64,000 nt of DNA from Bordetella parapertussis (GCA_945878355.1 CAMCTC010000015.1:1-64000), one strand, 5' to 3'; shown: positions 25,498 through 35,368, counted from the stretch's first letter. Translations and numbers: made by a program. The notes: generated from the letters alone by a model not told the origin.

Positions 25498-27264
25498 TCA
25501 TTTTGACCCCAGGTGATGCCGCTGTGCTTGACCTGAGTCACGGCTTGCGGGGCTTTCAGGCGCCGGGGACTTGGTGGGTTCTGCTGCGCGATGGATGGCC
25601 AGATGGCGTGGCGTCCAAGACGGCGCGACGCGTCTGACGAAATTTGACCTGGCAATGTGGTAGCTCGGGTCAAAGCCATAGAAATTTTTTCGCATTCGAG
25701 CGAGTTCCTCCGCCCGGTAGGTCGACAGTGGCTTGGCCAACTCGTCGCGCAAGCGGTTCTGCTGCTTGGTCGCCAACAACGCTGGCAATGACGCGCTGGC
25801 TGCCAGCGCTGCCGCCCGGGTCTGCACCTGGACGACAAAGTCTTGCGCCTCGGCGTCGAGGACGGCGTCAACCATCCCCAGTTCGGCGGCTCGGTGGGTC
25901 GACATCGGCAGTCGGTGCTCCATCACCTCGGTCGCGCTGCCTGATGTCAAGCGCCGTGGCAGCAGGTAGGTCCAGTACTCCGAACCGTGCAGGTTGCCCA
26001 TGTTCTTGTAGTGCGGGTTCAGCACCACGTTGCGTTGAGCCCAGACTTGATCGGCTGCCAAGGCCATGAAAACGCCGCCTGCACCCGCATTGCCCTGCAT
26101 CGCAGCAATCACGACGCGATCGGTCGCCAGGATCAATTGCTGCGTCAGGTCGTTCATCGCCAGGATGTTGGCCATTGACTCATCAGCCGGACTGTCTGCG
26201 GCTTCGATCACATTCAGGTGCAGGCCGTTGGACCAGAAGTCCGGTCCGCCCATCAGCAGCAATACCTGCTCGGGCTGGGCCAGAGCCTGGATCACAGCAA
26301 TGCGCAGTCGATGGCATTGCGATGTGCTCATTGCGCCATTGTGGAAATCGAAATGCAGCGTACCGACGCCGTCCTGCGCGTGATAACGGATCTCGCGCCA
26401 TCCTGCATCGCGGTCATCGCCGACTACCAGCCAATCGGGCAGCGCGGCAGCTTCGACTGAAAATGCCAGCGCTGCTGGCAGTTTGAATTGCCCCGGCGCA
26501 TCGGCGCGCCGCACGTGTCCGATCCAGATTGCGCCGTCCACCGTTGCGCGCAGTAAGGCCTCGTCGCGACGCCCGAGCATGCTGCCCGGCATCGCGGGCA
26601 TCGACAGCACCTGCGCGCGGCCATCGAACAGATGGCATGTGACGCCGAACAGGCTGTCGAGCAGACCTGGTGCACCGTCTGCGGCCCTGATCTTTCGCAG
26701 TACCGAGGCGGTGTCGTCGACCTGCCAATCGATGCTGCGGTCGGCTTGGCGCATCATCGATCGCCAATGGCCACTGCGGCTGCCGTTCGTCGGTGGCAAT
26801 GGCCCGACCCCGGCGCTGAAACGCTGCAAAGCGCTTTGCACTGCCCGCACTGCTGCGTTGGTGACCTCGCGGCGGTAGAGGCTTGACTTGGTGGCTTCGC
26901 GCATCGCGAAGGTCTCTGCCGCCCAGACCGGACCGGCATCCATCTGCTCTTCGGCCTGCAGAACCGTCACGCCCCATTCGTGCTGGCCGTCGGCAATGGC
27001 GTGATCGAGTGACGACGGACCGCGGTCTCCGACGATGCCTGGGTGTACCACCAAGCACAAGGTGTTGCGCCAGACTTGTGCTGGTATCGCGCGCTTGAGA
27101 AAGGGAGCGATCACCAGCGCAGGCTGGTACAGCGCCACAGCCTCGATCGTCACCGAATCCGAAATGTCGAGTTCGACACTGATCTCATGGTCCAAAGCGC
27201 TCAGTTCGAGGTAAAGGCGCTGCGCCAGGCTGTTGAAACTGTGGGTCAAGAAAAGGATGCGCAT
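25498..27264 (-). CDS. hypX: Hydrogenase maturation factor HypX (HoxX)
   Basis: This 588-residue protein joins an N-terminal formyl-tetrahydrofolate-binding/formyltransferase-like domain (about 1-270; 'VVHPGIVGDRGPSSLDHAI', 'WGVTVLQAEEQMDAG') to an enoyl-CoA-hydratase-like domain (about 280-550; 'LLLMGGPDFWSNGLHLNVIE', 'AMQGNAGAGGVFMALAADQ'). In Aquifex aeolicus and R. eutropha, HypX makes the active-site CO ligand from formyl-THF via formyl-CoA, supporting [NiFe]-hydrogenase maturation in air. It is the last gene of the hox-hyp operon, 30 bp after hypE, as in R. eutropha. Confidence 0.92.
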   Translation of the reverse strand: MRILFLTHSFNSLAQRLYLELSALDHEISVELDISDSVTIEAVALYQPALVIAPFLKRAIPAQVWRNTLCLVVHPGIVGDRGPSSLDHAIADGQHEWGVTVLQAEEQMDAGPVWAAETFAMREATKSSLYRREVTNAAVRAVQSALQRFSAGVGPLPPTNGSRSGHWRSMMRQADRSIDWQVDDTASVLRKIRAADGAPGLLDSLFGVTCHLFDGRAQVLSMPAMPGSMLGRRDEALLRATVDGAIWIGHVRRADAPGQFKLPAALAFSVEAAALPDWLVVGDDRDAGWREIRYHAQDGVGTLHFDFHNGAMSTSQCHRLRIAVIQALAQPEQVLLLMGGPDFWSNGLHLNVIEAADSPADESMANILAMNDLTQQLILATDRVVIAAMQGNAGAGGVFMALAADQVWAQRNVVLNPHYKNMGNLHGSEYWTYLLPRRLTSGSATEVMEHRLPMSTHRAAELGMVDAVLDAEAQDFVVQVQTRAAALAASASLPALLATKQQNRLRDELAKPLSTYRAEELARMRKNFYGFDPSYHIARSNFVRRVAPSWTPRHLAIHRAAEPTKSPAPESPASRDSGQAQRHHLGSK

Positions 27265-27294
27265 CCCTTGCAGTCAATAAGGGGCGTGCGCAGT

Positions 27295-28356
27295 TCAGCA
27301 GATGCGCGGCAGTTGATCGCCGCTCAGCCAGTCGACGATGCGCTTGCCGCCGAAACGCGTGCTCATCTGAACGAAGTGATGTGGATCGGCCACCACTTCA
27401 CCGATCAACGCGGCATTTCTGCCCAGCGGGTGCGCCAGCATGGTTGACAGCAGCAAGCTGGCATCCTCAGGCGGGACGATCGCGACCAGCTTGCCCTCAT
27501 TGGCCACATACAGCGGGTCAAGCCCGAGCAACTCGCAGGCTGCTGTCACTTGACGCCGCACGGGCACGGCGGCCTCGTCGATCAACATGCCCGCACTCGA
27601 CTGGCTGGCGATCTCATTGAGTGTGGTGGCCAGGCCGCCGCGTGTGGGGTCCCGCAATGCGCGAATCCCTGGCACGGCAGTCACCATCGCAGCCACCAGA
27701 CCATGCAAGGCGGCTGTGTCCGACCGCAAGTCGGTGCCAAAGGCCAGCGATTCGCGCAGCGACATCACCGCCATGCCATGGTCGCCGATGGTGCCAGAGA
27801 CGATGATGCGATCACCCGGTCTCGCCCGGTCGCCCGAGATCTGCAGGCCTTGCGCCACCACGCCGACCCCGGTGGTGGTGATGAAAATGCCATCGCCCTT
27901 GCCAGCCTCGACCACTTTGGTGTCCCCGGTCACGATGGGAACGCCGGCTTCCCGCGCCGCAAGTGCCATCGAGTCGACGATGCGCTTCAGGTCGGCCAGC
28001 GGGAAACCTTCTTCGAGGATGAAGCCTGCGGCAAGCCATAGCGGTCGCGCCCCTGACATCGCCACATCGTTGACCGTGCCGTGTACCGACAGGCAACCGA
28101 TGTCGCCGCCCGGAAAAAACAGCGGCGAGACCACATGACAGTCGGTGGACATCACGATGCGGCCTTCGGGGCGCGGCAGCAAGGCCTGGTCATTGCGTTG
28201 GTCCAACCAAGGGTTGTCAAAGGCGGCGGTGAAGATCTGCTCGACGAGCTGCGCCATCGCGCGGCCCCCAGAGCCATGCGACATGTCGACGCGGCCATGC
28301 TTGAGGTCCAGCGGGCGAATGTAGCCCAGCCGAATGTTGTGCGGTCCGCTGTTCAT
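27295..28356 (-). CDS. hypE: Hydrogenase maturation protein HypE
   Basis: The 353-residue enzyme ends in the diagnostic PRIC, whose cysteine becomes a thiocarboxamide and then the thiocyanate that supplies the active-site cyanide ligands. PurM-like ATP-binding features are present ('HGSGGRAMAQLVEQIF', 'TVNDVAMSGARPLWLA', 'GVPIVTGDTKVVE', 'DPTRGGLATTLNEIA'). The ATG at 28356 overlaps the hypD stop as ATGA; a longer frame reaching 28521 merely overlaps hypD. It works with HypF upstream and HypCD downstream. Confidence 0.96.
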   Translation of the reverse strand: MNSGPHNIRLGYIRPLDLKHGRVDMSHGSGGRAMAQLVEQIFTAAFDNPWLDQRNDQALLPRPEGRIVMSTDCHVVSPLFFPGGDIGCLSVHGTVNDVAMSGARPLWLAAGFILEEGFPLADLKRIVDSMALAAREAGVPIVTGDTKVVEAGKGDGIFITTTGVGVVAQGLQISGDRARPGDRIIVSGTIGDHGMAVMSLRESLAFGTDLRSDTAALHGLVAAMVTAVPGIRALRDPTRGGLATTLNEIASQSSAGMLIDEAAVPVRRQVTAACELLGLDPLYVANEGKLVAIVPPEDASLLLSTMLAHPLGRNAALIGEVVADPHHFVQMSTRFGGKRIVDWLSGDQLPRIC

Positions 28357-29492
28357 GCCGCGACCACGTCGATCTCGCGGAACCTGCCGTAGCTGTAATA
28401 GGCCGCGCAAGCGCCTTCGGACGACACCATGCATGAGCCGATCGGATTTTCGGGCGTGCAGACGGCGCCGAAGACCTTGCAGTCGCGCGGATGCTTCATG
28501 CCGCGAAGGATCGCGCCGCACTCGCAGGCCTTGTTGTCAGCCACCGAGTGGGTGCGCAACTCGAAGCGCCTCTCTGCGTCAAACGTCGCGAACGCCTCAC
28601 GGATTCGCAGCGCGCTGTAAGGCACCTCGCCCAGGCCACGCCATTCGAACGAACGCCGTAACTCGAATACCTCTGACACCACGGCCTGCGCCTTGGCATT
28701 GCCTTCTCGCGTCACCGCGCGACTGAACTCGTTCTCTACCTCGGATCGACCCTGGTTGATCTGGCGCACCAGCATCAAGACCGCTTGCATCACATCGAGC
28801 GGCTCGAAGCCTGCAATCACGACCGGCTTGCGGTATTCCTCTGCGAAGAACTCATAGGGCTGGCTGCCGATGATGATCGAGACATGGGCCGGACCGATGA
28901 AACCGTCGAGCGGCAAGGTGCCGAGCTTGCGCACCTCGGGCGACTCCAGGATGTTGCTGATCGCCGCCGGCGTCAGCACATGGTTGGCCAGCACCGTGAA
29001 GTTGGTCAGTCCCAGCTGCGCCGCCTCCAGGATCACCAGCGCAGTGGGCGGCGTCGTGGTCTCGAAACCGATGGCAAAGAACACCACTTGTCGATCAGGC
29101 TGGGCCAGCGCGATCTTCAGTGCATCGGCCGGCGAATAAACCATGCGCACATCGCCGCCTCTGGCCTTGGCTTTGATCAGCGACAGCTGCTTGGATGCCG
29201 GCACCCGCATGCAGTCACCGTAAGTGCACAGGATCACGCGTTGCTCCAGCGCCAACTGGATCGCCAAGTCGATGCGGCCTATCGGTAGAACGCACACCGG
29301 GCAGCCTGGACCGTGGATCAGGTGCACGGCAGATGGCAGCAGGTCGGCCACGCCGTATCGCGAGATCGCGTGTGTGTGTCCGCCGCAGAACTCCATCAGG
29401 TTGTAGCGCCGGCCCGGGTCGACTTCGGCCTTGATCGCCGTGGCGAGGTTTCGCGCCAGTGCAGCGTCGCGGAATTCAGCGATGTACTTCAC
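28353..29492 (-). CDS. hypD: Hydrogenase maturation protein HypD
   Basis: This 379-residue protein carries the conserved HypD motifs FCGGHTHAI, HGPGCPVCVLP, FFAIGFETTTP and GFEPLDV. A C-terminal cysteine set (CECGAILRG...CKVFGAVC) should bind the [4Fe-4S] cluster. It assembles the Fe(CN)2CO unit on the HypCD complex. The start overlaps hypC as ATGA and the stop overlaps hypE as ATGA, indicating coupled translation. Confidence 0.97.
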   Translation of the reverse strand: MKYIAEFRDAALARNLATAIKAEVDPGRRYNLMEFCGGHTHAISRYGVADLLPSAVHLIHGPGCPVCVLPIGRIDLAIQLALEQRVILCTYGDCMRVPASKQLSLIKAKARGGDVRMVYSPADALKIALAQPDRQVVFFAIGFETTTPPTALVILEAAQLGLTNFTVLANHVLTPAAISNILESPEVRKLGTLPLDGFIGPAHVSIIIGSQPYEFFAEEYRKPVVIAGFEPLDVMQAVLMLVRQINQGRSEVENEFSRAVTREGNAKAQAVVSEVFELRRSFEWRGLGEVPYSALRIREAFATFDAERRFELRTHSVADNKACECGAILRGMKHPRDCKVFGAVCTPENPIGSCMVSSEGACAAYYSYGRFREIDVVAA

Positions 29493-29716
29493 GAGGCCAG
29501 CTCCGCAGGCAACGCAGCGAACATAGCTAGCGTGCGTTCGGCCTCCTCTGGGTCGAGCTTGGCCAGTGCATAGCCGACATGCAGGATCACGTAGTCGCCC
29601 ACTTGGATGCCCGTGACCAGCGCTAGAGATACCTGCTTGCGGATGCCGTCGAGGTCAACGATCGCGGTCGATGCGTCCAGCAACTCGACCACACGTACGG
29701 GAATGGCCAGGCACAT
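29489..29716 (-). CDS. hypC: Hydrogenase maturation chaperone HypC
   Basis: The 75-residue product starts MCLAIP, with the essential Cys2 that binds the iron intermediate. It continues with the HypC signature 'VGDYVILHVGYALAKLDPEEA'. It pairs with HypD to build and deliver the Fe(CN)2CO group to the large-subunit precursor. It follows hypF by 3 bp. A second HypC-family gene (hoxL) lies upstream in the operon. Confidence 0.96.
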   Translation of the reverse strand: MCLAIPVRVVELLDASTAIVDLDGIRKQVSLALVTGIQVGDYVILHVGYALAKLDPEEAERTLAMFAALPAELAS

Positions 29717-29719
29717 GGT

Positions 29720-32074
29720 TCAAGCTCCTTGGTTTTGGCGGCAGATCGCCACCCAGGCTTGGCCCAGGGCAATGCCACCGTCGTTGGGCGGCGCCTGGCG
29801 GGCTGCGAGCACCTGCAGGCCCTGGGCTGTCAGACGAGGCACTAGCAGAGCGGTGAGCAATGCGTTCAGAAAGCAGCCCCCACCGAGCGCGACGCGGCGC
29901 AGACCGGTGGCCTCGGCCGCCGCGATCACCCAGCGCGCCAGCCCGTCGGCGATGGCCTGGTGAAACAGCGCCGCGGCGCGGGCCGGGTCGGCGCCGTGGA
30001 CGGGGTCGGCCAACCAGGCGATCAGCGGCGTGGGGTCTAGCGTGTTGCCAGGTGCTATGGGCACCCAGTCGGCCAACGCAGCGGCCGAAAAAGGCGCGCC
30101 GCCGCTGCCGGCCAATGCCTCGAGCTGCATGGCGGCCTGGCCTTCGTAAGCGCTGGTTTCGCGCACGCAGAGCAGGCCGGCAGCGGCATCGAACCAGCGG
30201 CCCAGGCTGCTGGTGGGCGGGCAGCGCAGGCCGCGCCCCAACATCTGGGCCAATGTCTGGGCATCGGGTTGGCCTGGAAATCTTGCTTTGATGTCGACGC
30301 CTTGGCCGGTGCGCTGCAGCGCGGCGGCGGCCATGCGCCAAGGTGCGCGTGCGGCGGCATCGCCACCGGGCATCGCCAGCGTCGCCAAATGGCCGAGACG
30401 CTGAAAATCGCCACCCTCGATCCGCAGCAACTCGCCACCCCAGGCGCCACCGTCAAGCCCCATGCCGATGCCGTCCAGCGCCAGGCCCAGCAGCGGGCCT
30501 TGCACGCCATGCTCGGCCGCCACCGCCGCCAAATGAGCATGGTGATGTTGCACCGCATGTACCGGCAGCGATCGCCTGGTGGCGAATTCGATCGCGAAGC
30601 GGGTGCTGAAGAAGTCGGGATGCAGGTCGTGCGCGACCGCCTGTGGCTTGACGTCCAGCAATGCGCACAGATGGTCTACCGACTCGACCAGCGCGCGGCA
30701 GTTCTCTGCGTTGTCGAGATCGCCGACATGTGGTGACAAAAAGGCCTCGTCGCCGCGGGTGATGCAGACGGTGTTCTTCAGCCATGCGCCCACGGCCAGC
30801 ACGGTGGGGCCAGCGCGCGGTAGCTTGATCGGCCTGGGTGTGTAGCCGCGGGCACGGCGGATGAACTGGGGTGAGCCGCCGTGCATGATCCGCAACACGC
30901 TGTCATCGCAGCGCGCAACGATGTCGCGGTCGTGCAGCAGCCAGGCGTCAGCGATGCTCTTCAACTGTCGAAGAGCCTCTGGGTTCGTCGTCACCAAGGC
31001 TTCACCGGCCAGGTTGGCGCTGGTCATCACCAGGGCCAACTCCTGCGCTTCGTCCTGCCAGTTAACGCCCACGGGTCGGCCTGCGGCTTCGTGAAACAAC
31101 AGGTACTGAATCGGCGTGCAGGGCAGCATCAGGCCCAGACAGTTCAATCCCGGTGCCACACCAAGCAGTCGGTCTGCGCTGCCGGCCTGCATCGCCAACA
31201 GGACCACCGGCCGCGCGGGCGATTGCAGCAGGGCCCGCTCGGCGTCATTGGTGTTGGACCAGTTTGCGGCTGACGCTAGATTGGCCACCATCACGGCGAA
31301 CGGCTTTTCCTCGCGCGGCTTTCGTTCGCGCAGCAATGCCACTGCGCTGCGGTTGCGGGCGTCGCAAGCCAGATGGAAGCCGCCCAGACCCTTGATGGCG
31401 ACGAGCTTGCCAGCACGCAACAGCATCAAGGTCGCCGCGATTGGGTCGCCGCTGATGCGTTGGCCCTGTGCATCGACGAGCTCGAGCTTTGGCCCGCAGT
31501 CCGGACAAGCGTTGGGTTCGGCATGAAAGCGCCGGCTTGCCGAATCACGGTACTCGGTCAGGCACAGCGCGCACTGCGCAAACGCTGCCATACTGGTCTG
31601 GGCGCGATCGTAGGGCAGGGCGCGTGTCAAGGTGAATCGTGGGCCGCACTGTGTGCAGTTGATGAAGGCGTGGCGGTGGCGCCGGTCGGCCGGGTCAAAC
31701 AATTCGGCCAGGCAGTCGTCGCAGGTGGCGGTGTCGGGTGGTATCGACGTCGTCACTGCCCCCGCGCGGCTGGCCAGGATTCGAAAGTCTTCGTTGCCGT
31801 CGATTGGCGCGCGCGCAGCGGCTTCTAGCCTTTCTACCCTTGCCAGCGGGGGTGCATCTGATGTAAGCCTATGCTCGAAGTTCGCCAGTTCGGCGCTCAC
31901 CCCCTGTACTTCGATGGCCACACCGTCGGCGTCGTTGAAAACCCAGCCCGCCAATCCCAGTTCTTGGGCGAGGCGGTAGACGAATGGCCGAAAGCCCACG
32001 CCTTGCACGTCACCGCGAACGCGAATCGCACGGCGCTCGACGGTGGCTTCCGCCAGGGTCAGCATGACGGTCAC
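29720..32074 (-). CDS. hypF: Carbamoyltransferase HypF
   Basis: The 784-residue length and domain order match HypF. An acylphosphatase domain comes first (about 15-105; 'RVRGDVQGVGFRPFVYRLAQ'). Two zinc-finger pairs follow (CDDC...CTQC and CALC...CPDC), then a YrdC-like domain (about 200-380; 'LVAIKGLGGFHLACDA') and a Kae1-like carbamoyltransferase domain ('HHHAHLAAVAAEHG', 'LALDGIGMGLDGGAWGGE', 'VALGGGCFLNALL'). It uses carbamoyl phosphate and ATP to carbamoylate HypE. A second Met three residues in is an equally possible start. Confidence 0.95.
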   Translation of the reverse strand: MTVMLTLAEATVERRAIRVRGDVQGVGFRPFVYRLAQELGLAGWVFNDADGVAIEVQGVSAELANFEHRLTSDAPPLARVERLEAAARAPIDGNEDFRILASRAGAVTTSIPPDTATCDDCLAELFDPADRRHRHAFINCTQCGPRFTLTRALPYDRAQTSMAAFAQCALCLTEYRDSASRRFHAEPNACPDCGPKLELVDAQGQRISGDPIAATLMLLRAGKLVAIKGLGGFHLACDARNRSAVALLRERKPREEKPFAVMVANLASAANWSNTNDAERALLQSPARPVVLLAMQAGSADRLLGVAPGLNCLGLMLPCTPIQYLLFHEAAGRPVGVNWQDEAQELALVMTSANLAGEALVTTNPEALRQLKSIADAWLLHDRDIVARCDDSVLRIMHGGSPQFIRRARGYTPRPIKLPRAGPTVLAVGAWLKNTVCITRGDEAFLSPHVGDLDNAENCRALVESVDHLCALLDVKPQAVAHDLHPDFFSTRFAIEFATRRSLPVHAVQHHHAHLAAVAAEHGVQGPLLGLALDGIGMGLDGGAWGGELLRIEGGDFQRLGHLATLAMPGGDAAARAPWRMAAAALQRTGQGVDIKARFPGQPDAQTLAQMLGRGLRCPPTSSLGRWFDAAAGLLCVRETSAYEGQAAMQLEALAGSGGAPFSAAALADWVPIAPGNTLDPTPLIAWLADPVHGADPARAAALFHQAIADGLARWVIAAAEATGLRRVALGGGCFLNALLTALLVPRLTAQGLQVLAARQAPPNDGGIALGQAWVAICRQNQGA

Positions 32075-32119
32075 TGCGGGGCTAGGCTTGAGACGAACCC
32101 GGGCCGCTGCTGGCGCAGT

Positions 32120-33136
32120 TCAGGACAAGTGCAGCCGCGCAATCTGAGCCTCCAATTCCGCCACCCGGCCCTGCAGGCTGACCACCTGGCTCAGCCGCTG
32201 CGCACGCGTCGCATGGGCCTCTTGCGCGATCCAGTCCAGCCAACGTTCCATCCCCAAGCCGCTGTTGGCCGATATCTCGATGATGGTGATGGCCGGGTTG
32301 ACGCGGCGAGCATTGGCCAAGCAGGCCGCGACATCGAAGTCCAGGTGTGGCAACAGGTCTATCTTGTTGAGCAGCATCAGCGAGGCGGCTGCAAACATTT
32401 CAGGATATTTAAGTGGTTTGTCTTCGCCTTCGGTCACCGACAACACCAACACCTTGTGCGCCTCGCCCAGGTCAAATCCGGCTGGGCACACCAGGTTGCC
32501 GACGTTTTCAATCATCAGCACCGAATCCAGCTCTGGTGCAAGTCGCTCCAGTGCGGTTTCGATCATCGCGGCATCGAGATGGCAGCCCTTGCCGGTGTTG
32601 ATCTGTATCGCGGCGGTCCCGGTGGCGCGGATGCGGTCGGCGTCGACACTGGTCTGCTGGTCACCTTCGATCACCGCCACCGGCAACCAGCCAGCCAATG
32701 CCTTGATCGTGCGTACCAGCAGCGTCGTTTTGCCCGAGCCGGGACTCGACACCAGGTTGAGCGCGAGGATGCCGCGCTGTGTCAAGCGCTCACGGTTGCG
32801 CTTCGCGATCGCGTCGTTCTTGCTCAAGATGTCGCGCTCGATCTGCACCAGGCGCGACTGCGTCATGCCTGGCGCAGAGTTGCCAGCCGCGCCGGTGCCG
32901 TAGTGCAGATGAGTGGCGGCGTGGCCGAGGTGATGCCCGTGATCGTGCGCGTGGGCTGCGCCGTCGGCATGGCTGTGATCGTGGCCATGCCCATCGTGCG
33001 TGTGTTGATGGCCATGGCTGTGCGTCGTGCCATCGGCATGGCTGTGCGTCGTGCCATCGGCATGGCTGTGCGAATTGGCAGTCTTGTCGCCCTCGACGTG
33101 GGTTTCGCCGGTGCCGCAGCCGCAGGTCAAGCACAT
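32120..33136 (-). CDS. hypB: Hydrogenase nickel incorporation GTPase HypB
   Basis: The 338-residue protein starts with the high-affinity nickel motif CLTCGCG. A histidine/aspartate-rich stretch (about residues 20-80, many SHADGTTH and HGH units) suits nickel storage. The SIMIBI GTPase domain follows with P-loop [11 protein letters not shown], '[15 protein letters not shown]', a metal-site '[11 protein letters not shown]' and 'LLNKIDLLP'. A coiled-coil-like tail ends the protein. It delivers Ni(II) with HypA. The His-rich part is encoded by imperfect 24-bp tandem repeats (33013-33072). Confidence 0.96.
   Translation of the reverse strand: MCLTCGCGTGETHVEGDKTANSHSHADGTTHSHADGTTHSHGHQHTHDGHGHDHSHADGAAHAHDHGHHLGHAATHLHYGTGAAGNSAPGMTQSRLVQIERDILSKNDAIAKRNRERLTQRGILALNLVSSPGSGKTTLLVRTIKALAGWLPVAVIEGDQQTSVDADRIRATGTAAIQINTGKGCHLDAAMIETALERLAPELDSVLMIENVGNLVCPAGFDLGEAHKVLVLSVTEGEDKPLKYPEMFAAASLMLLNKIDLLPHLDFDVAACLANARRVNPAITIIEISANSGLGMERWLDWIAQEAHATRAQRLSQVVSLQGRVAELEAQIARLHLS
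33013..33072. repeat. 24-bp tandem repeat in the hypB His-rich region
   Basis: Two exact 24-bp units (33013-33036, 33037-33060) and half of a third (33061-33072) encode successive SHADGTTH units on the minus strand. A more diverged copy lies further toward the 3' end of hypB. Unit length is a multiple of three, so copy changes keep frame. Confidence 0.85.
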
Positions 33137-33152
33137 GATCAGTCTCCTGGTC

Positions 33153-33494
33153 TCATTCGACTTCGATGTCCATCACCCGCATGCGGTCGCCACCGCTGAC
33201 TTGCAACTGGTAGCTGCCGCAATGGAGGCAGGCCTGGCCGCGCTGGGCGATCACCGTCGGCTGCGAACAGCCCATGCACCAAGCACTGCCGTCGACCTCG
33301 ATGATCTCGAGACTGGCGCCCTCGGCCAACGATCCGCGCTTGACCACGTCGAAGGCAAAGCGCATGGCCTGCAACTCGATCTGCGCCAACCGACCAATCT
33401 CAAGTCGAACCCGGGACACGCGGCGAGCGCCGTGGTCACGGGCGGTCTCGTCGACGATCTCACGCACGCTTTCAGCCAGGGACATCTCATGCAT
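33153..33494 (-). CDS. hypA: Hydrogenase nickel metallochaperone HypA
   Basis: The 113-residue product starts MHEMSLAES, with the conserved nickel-binding Met-His-Glu N-terminus; this fixes the ATG at 33494 over a longer upstream frame. Two CxxC pairs (CMGC and CLHC) form the structural zinc site. It hands nickel to the hydrogenase large subunit with HypB. It overlaps the end of hoxV by 8 bp and precedes hypB by 16 bp. Confidence 0.96.
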   Translation of the reverse strand: MHEMSLAESVREIVDETARDHGARRVSRVRLEIGRLAQIELQAMRFAFDVVKRGSLAEGASLEIIEVDGSAWCMGCSQPTVIAQRGQACLHCGSYQLQVSGGDRMRVMDIEVE

Positions 33495-34590
33495 CGTCGA
33501 TCTCGACATGGCAGGCCACACAAGGGTCTAGAGAATGGACCAGTTGTTCGGTGTAGCGCTTGACGGTGGTCAAGTCGAGCGCGGGGGCACCGATCAGCGC
33601 CGAGGCCAGCGGGCCGTCGGGATGGAAGTTCCATTCGGTCGGCGCAACGATGCGGTAACAGGTGATCTGGTCGGCGTCCAGTCGCACCTGGTGCACCAGC
33701 AGGCCGCGCGCGTTCTCGACCCAGGCGATGCCACCGCCCCAGGGCAGGGTGACTGCGCCCGCCTCCGCGCTGACGCGACCCGCCAGCAAATGCGCCAAGC
33801 TCCGCAACCGGGCAACGAAGCGGGCCGGCATGCGAGACGCGGACCGCTCGCGCAGCGCGATCAGCAGCGGATCGGCCTGCCAACGGGCGAGCGCGCCGGT
33901 CTCGGCCGCCGCGCCGCGCCAGGTGGGATGGCGGGAAAATTCCGGGTCATCGTCGCAAGCCTGGGACAGCGCAAGCATCGCGGCGTTGTCAGGGCAGGCG
34001 ATCAACAGCGGCGTGTCGCTGGTCTTCGACAGGGGCACGACCAGGGCCTCGTCGTCAGCACACACCTGACCGATGAAGCGTGCCACGGCGCTGGTGCCGG
34101 CAGCGATCCAGCAGTCGAGTTCGGCCAGCGAGTCCAGCGCCAACCAGTCGTCTGCCGGCATGCCGAACGCGGCCATCGCAATGGCTTGCAGGGCGGGCTG
34201 GACTGGGTCCAGGTCGATCAGTGCCAGCGAGCCGCGTGCGGCGCCTGCGGCTGCCGCGCTAGGTGCCTCGTTGATTCGGACCGGCCAGTCCAGCAGCGTG
34301 CGCCAGGCGCCTTCGCGCACGATCTCGGCGCCCACGGCGTTGCGATGGCGTGCCAGCGTCGCGGCGCTGGGCAACTCGCCGGCCGCAGCAACACAAGCCA
34401 GTTCACCGGCAGCGGTCTGCGAGCGGGCGCAGACCGAAAACAGTCTTGGCAAGACCTTGGTGACCTCGGTCCGGCTGCGGCCTTGCAGCAACTTACGGGC
34501 CAAGTCGGGCCGGGTCGAGTGGACACGGGTGCTGCGAATGCGTTCGTCGGTCACGCACAGCGTGATCTGCAACGCGCCTTCAAGACCCAT
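33487..34590 (-). CDS. hoxV: Hydrogenase expression/formation protein HoxV (HupK)
   Basis: This 367-residue protein belongs to the HupK/HoxV family of scaffold proteins that resemble the [NiFe]-hydrogenase large subunit. The C-terminal 'YTEQLVHSLDPCVACHVEID' mimics the DPCxxC active-site motif. The N-terminal RxCxxC motif of the true large subunit is absent: only 'FSVCARSQTAA' occurs there. In R. eutropha HoxV is thought to carry the Fe(CN)2CO unit on its way to HoxG. It overlaps hoxT by 11 bp and hypA by 8 bp. Confidence 0.9.
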   Translation of the reverse strand: MGLEGALQITLCVTDERIRSTRVHSTRPDLARKLLQGRSRTEVTKVLPRLFSVCARSQTAAGELACVAAAGELPSAATLARHRNAVGAEIVREGAWRTLLDWPVRINEAPSAAAAGAARGSLALIDLDPVQPALQAIAMAAFGMPADDWLALDSLAELDCWIAAGTSAVARFIGQVCADDEALVVPLSKTSDTPLLIACPDNAAMLALSQACDDDPEFSRHPTWRGAAAETGALARWQADPLLIALRERSASRMPARFVARLRSLAHLLAGRVSAEAGAVTLPWGGGIAWVENARGLLVHQVRLDADQITCYRIVAPTEWNFHPDGPLASALIGAPALDLTTVKRYTEQLVHSLDPCVACHVEIDDA

Positions 34591-35143
34591 GGTCGATGCG
34601 CGGCCCGAACAGGAAGCCGCGCTTGCTCAGCGTCGTCCCGGCCGGCGTCGGCGCAGCCACAGCGCTTTCGGAGGGGGACGAGGCCTGCGGGGTGGGGGTC
34701 AACGTGGGCCCGCGACCTGCGTCGCCCGGTTCGCGGCTGGCGACATCGAACAGCGCGTCCAGCGACGCCAGCGCGGTGTCCCGGGCGGCCCGGCCATCGA
34801 CGAAATCGAACATCGGTGAAAACAGCGAGCAGGCCTGGTAGTCGCCGAGCACCGCGTCGCGCCCGCCGATGAATTCGAACACACCGGCCGGAAACACATG
34901 GTGGCGGCTTTCGCGCTCGGCAATAGTCGACCAGGCAGCGTCAATCCGGGGCATCAGCCACAGGTTCATGAACCAGGGCGTGATCAGGATGCCCAGCCAA
35001 TGGTCGCGCCAAGGACGAAAGCCCAAGGCCTCGACCGCCAGCGCGGGGTTGACGATGGGCACATCCTGCATCTGCTGTTGCCAGATGGCCCGGAAGCGCT
35101 GCTCCAGTTCGCTGGCTGGCGAGGGCCGATCGGCTTCGGTCAT
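34580..35143 (-). CDS. hoxT: [NiFe]-hydrogenase assembly chaperone HoxT (HybE/HupJ)
   Basis: The 187-residue product matches the HybE/HupJ family ('VEALGFRPWRDHWLGILITP', 'MNLWLMP', 'FPAGVFEFIGGRDAVLGDYQ', 'CSLFSPMFDF'). A long proline/serine/threonine-rich C-terminal tail (about 140-187) ends 'KRGFLFGP', as in homologues fused or linked to a TorD-like end. Family members help maturation of the large subunit or of its Tat-linked partner. The start is directly adjacent to the hoxR stop. Confidence 0.88.
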   Translation of the reverse strand: MTEADRPSPASELEQRFRAIWQQQMQDVPIVNPALAVEALGFRPWRDHWLGILITPWFMNLWLMPRIDAAWSTIAERESRHHVFPAGVFEFIGGRDAVLGDYQACSLFSPMFDFVDGRAARDTALASLDALFDVASREPGDAGRGPTLTPTPQASSPSESAVAAPTPAGTTLSKRGFLFGPRIDHGS

Positions 35144-35368
35144 TCAGTTGTCAAGCAGCAGGAAGCTGGTCTTCTCAGCCGCGCAGTTGGGGCATGTCCA
35201 GTGCGGCGGCAGGTCGGCAAAAGCGGTGCCGGGCGGGATCTGCCAGACATCGTCGCCGAGTGCCGGGTCATAGACCGCCCAGCAGATGCCGCATTCCAGC
35301 CGCGTCGCGGCGGCCAGGCCAGACAGGCGGTCCGTGCCTGGGCCAATAGGGCGTTTGGGCTCATTCAT
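35144..35368 (-). CDS. hoxR: Rubredoxin HoxR (HupI)
   Basis: The 74-residue rubredoxin has both Fe-binding pairs, CGICWAVYD and CPNCAAEK, and the 'DVWQIPPGTAFADLPPHWTCP' core. The ATG at 35368 gives the usual HupI-type N-terminal extension. In R. eutropha, HoxR is needed for correct assembly or operation of the oxygen-tolerant hydrogenase in air. It sits between hoxQ and hoxT with 4 bp and 0 bp spacing. Confidence 0.93.
   Translation of the reverse strand: MNEPKRPIGPGTDRLSGLAAATRLECGICWAVYDPALGDDVWQIPPGTAFADLPPHWTCPNCAAEKTSFLLLDN

Noticed and set aside
33013..33072. Short tandem repeats resembling a CRISPR array
   Set aside because: Units are contiguous without spacers and encode the His-rich part of HypB in frame.
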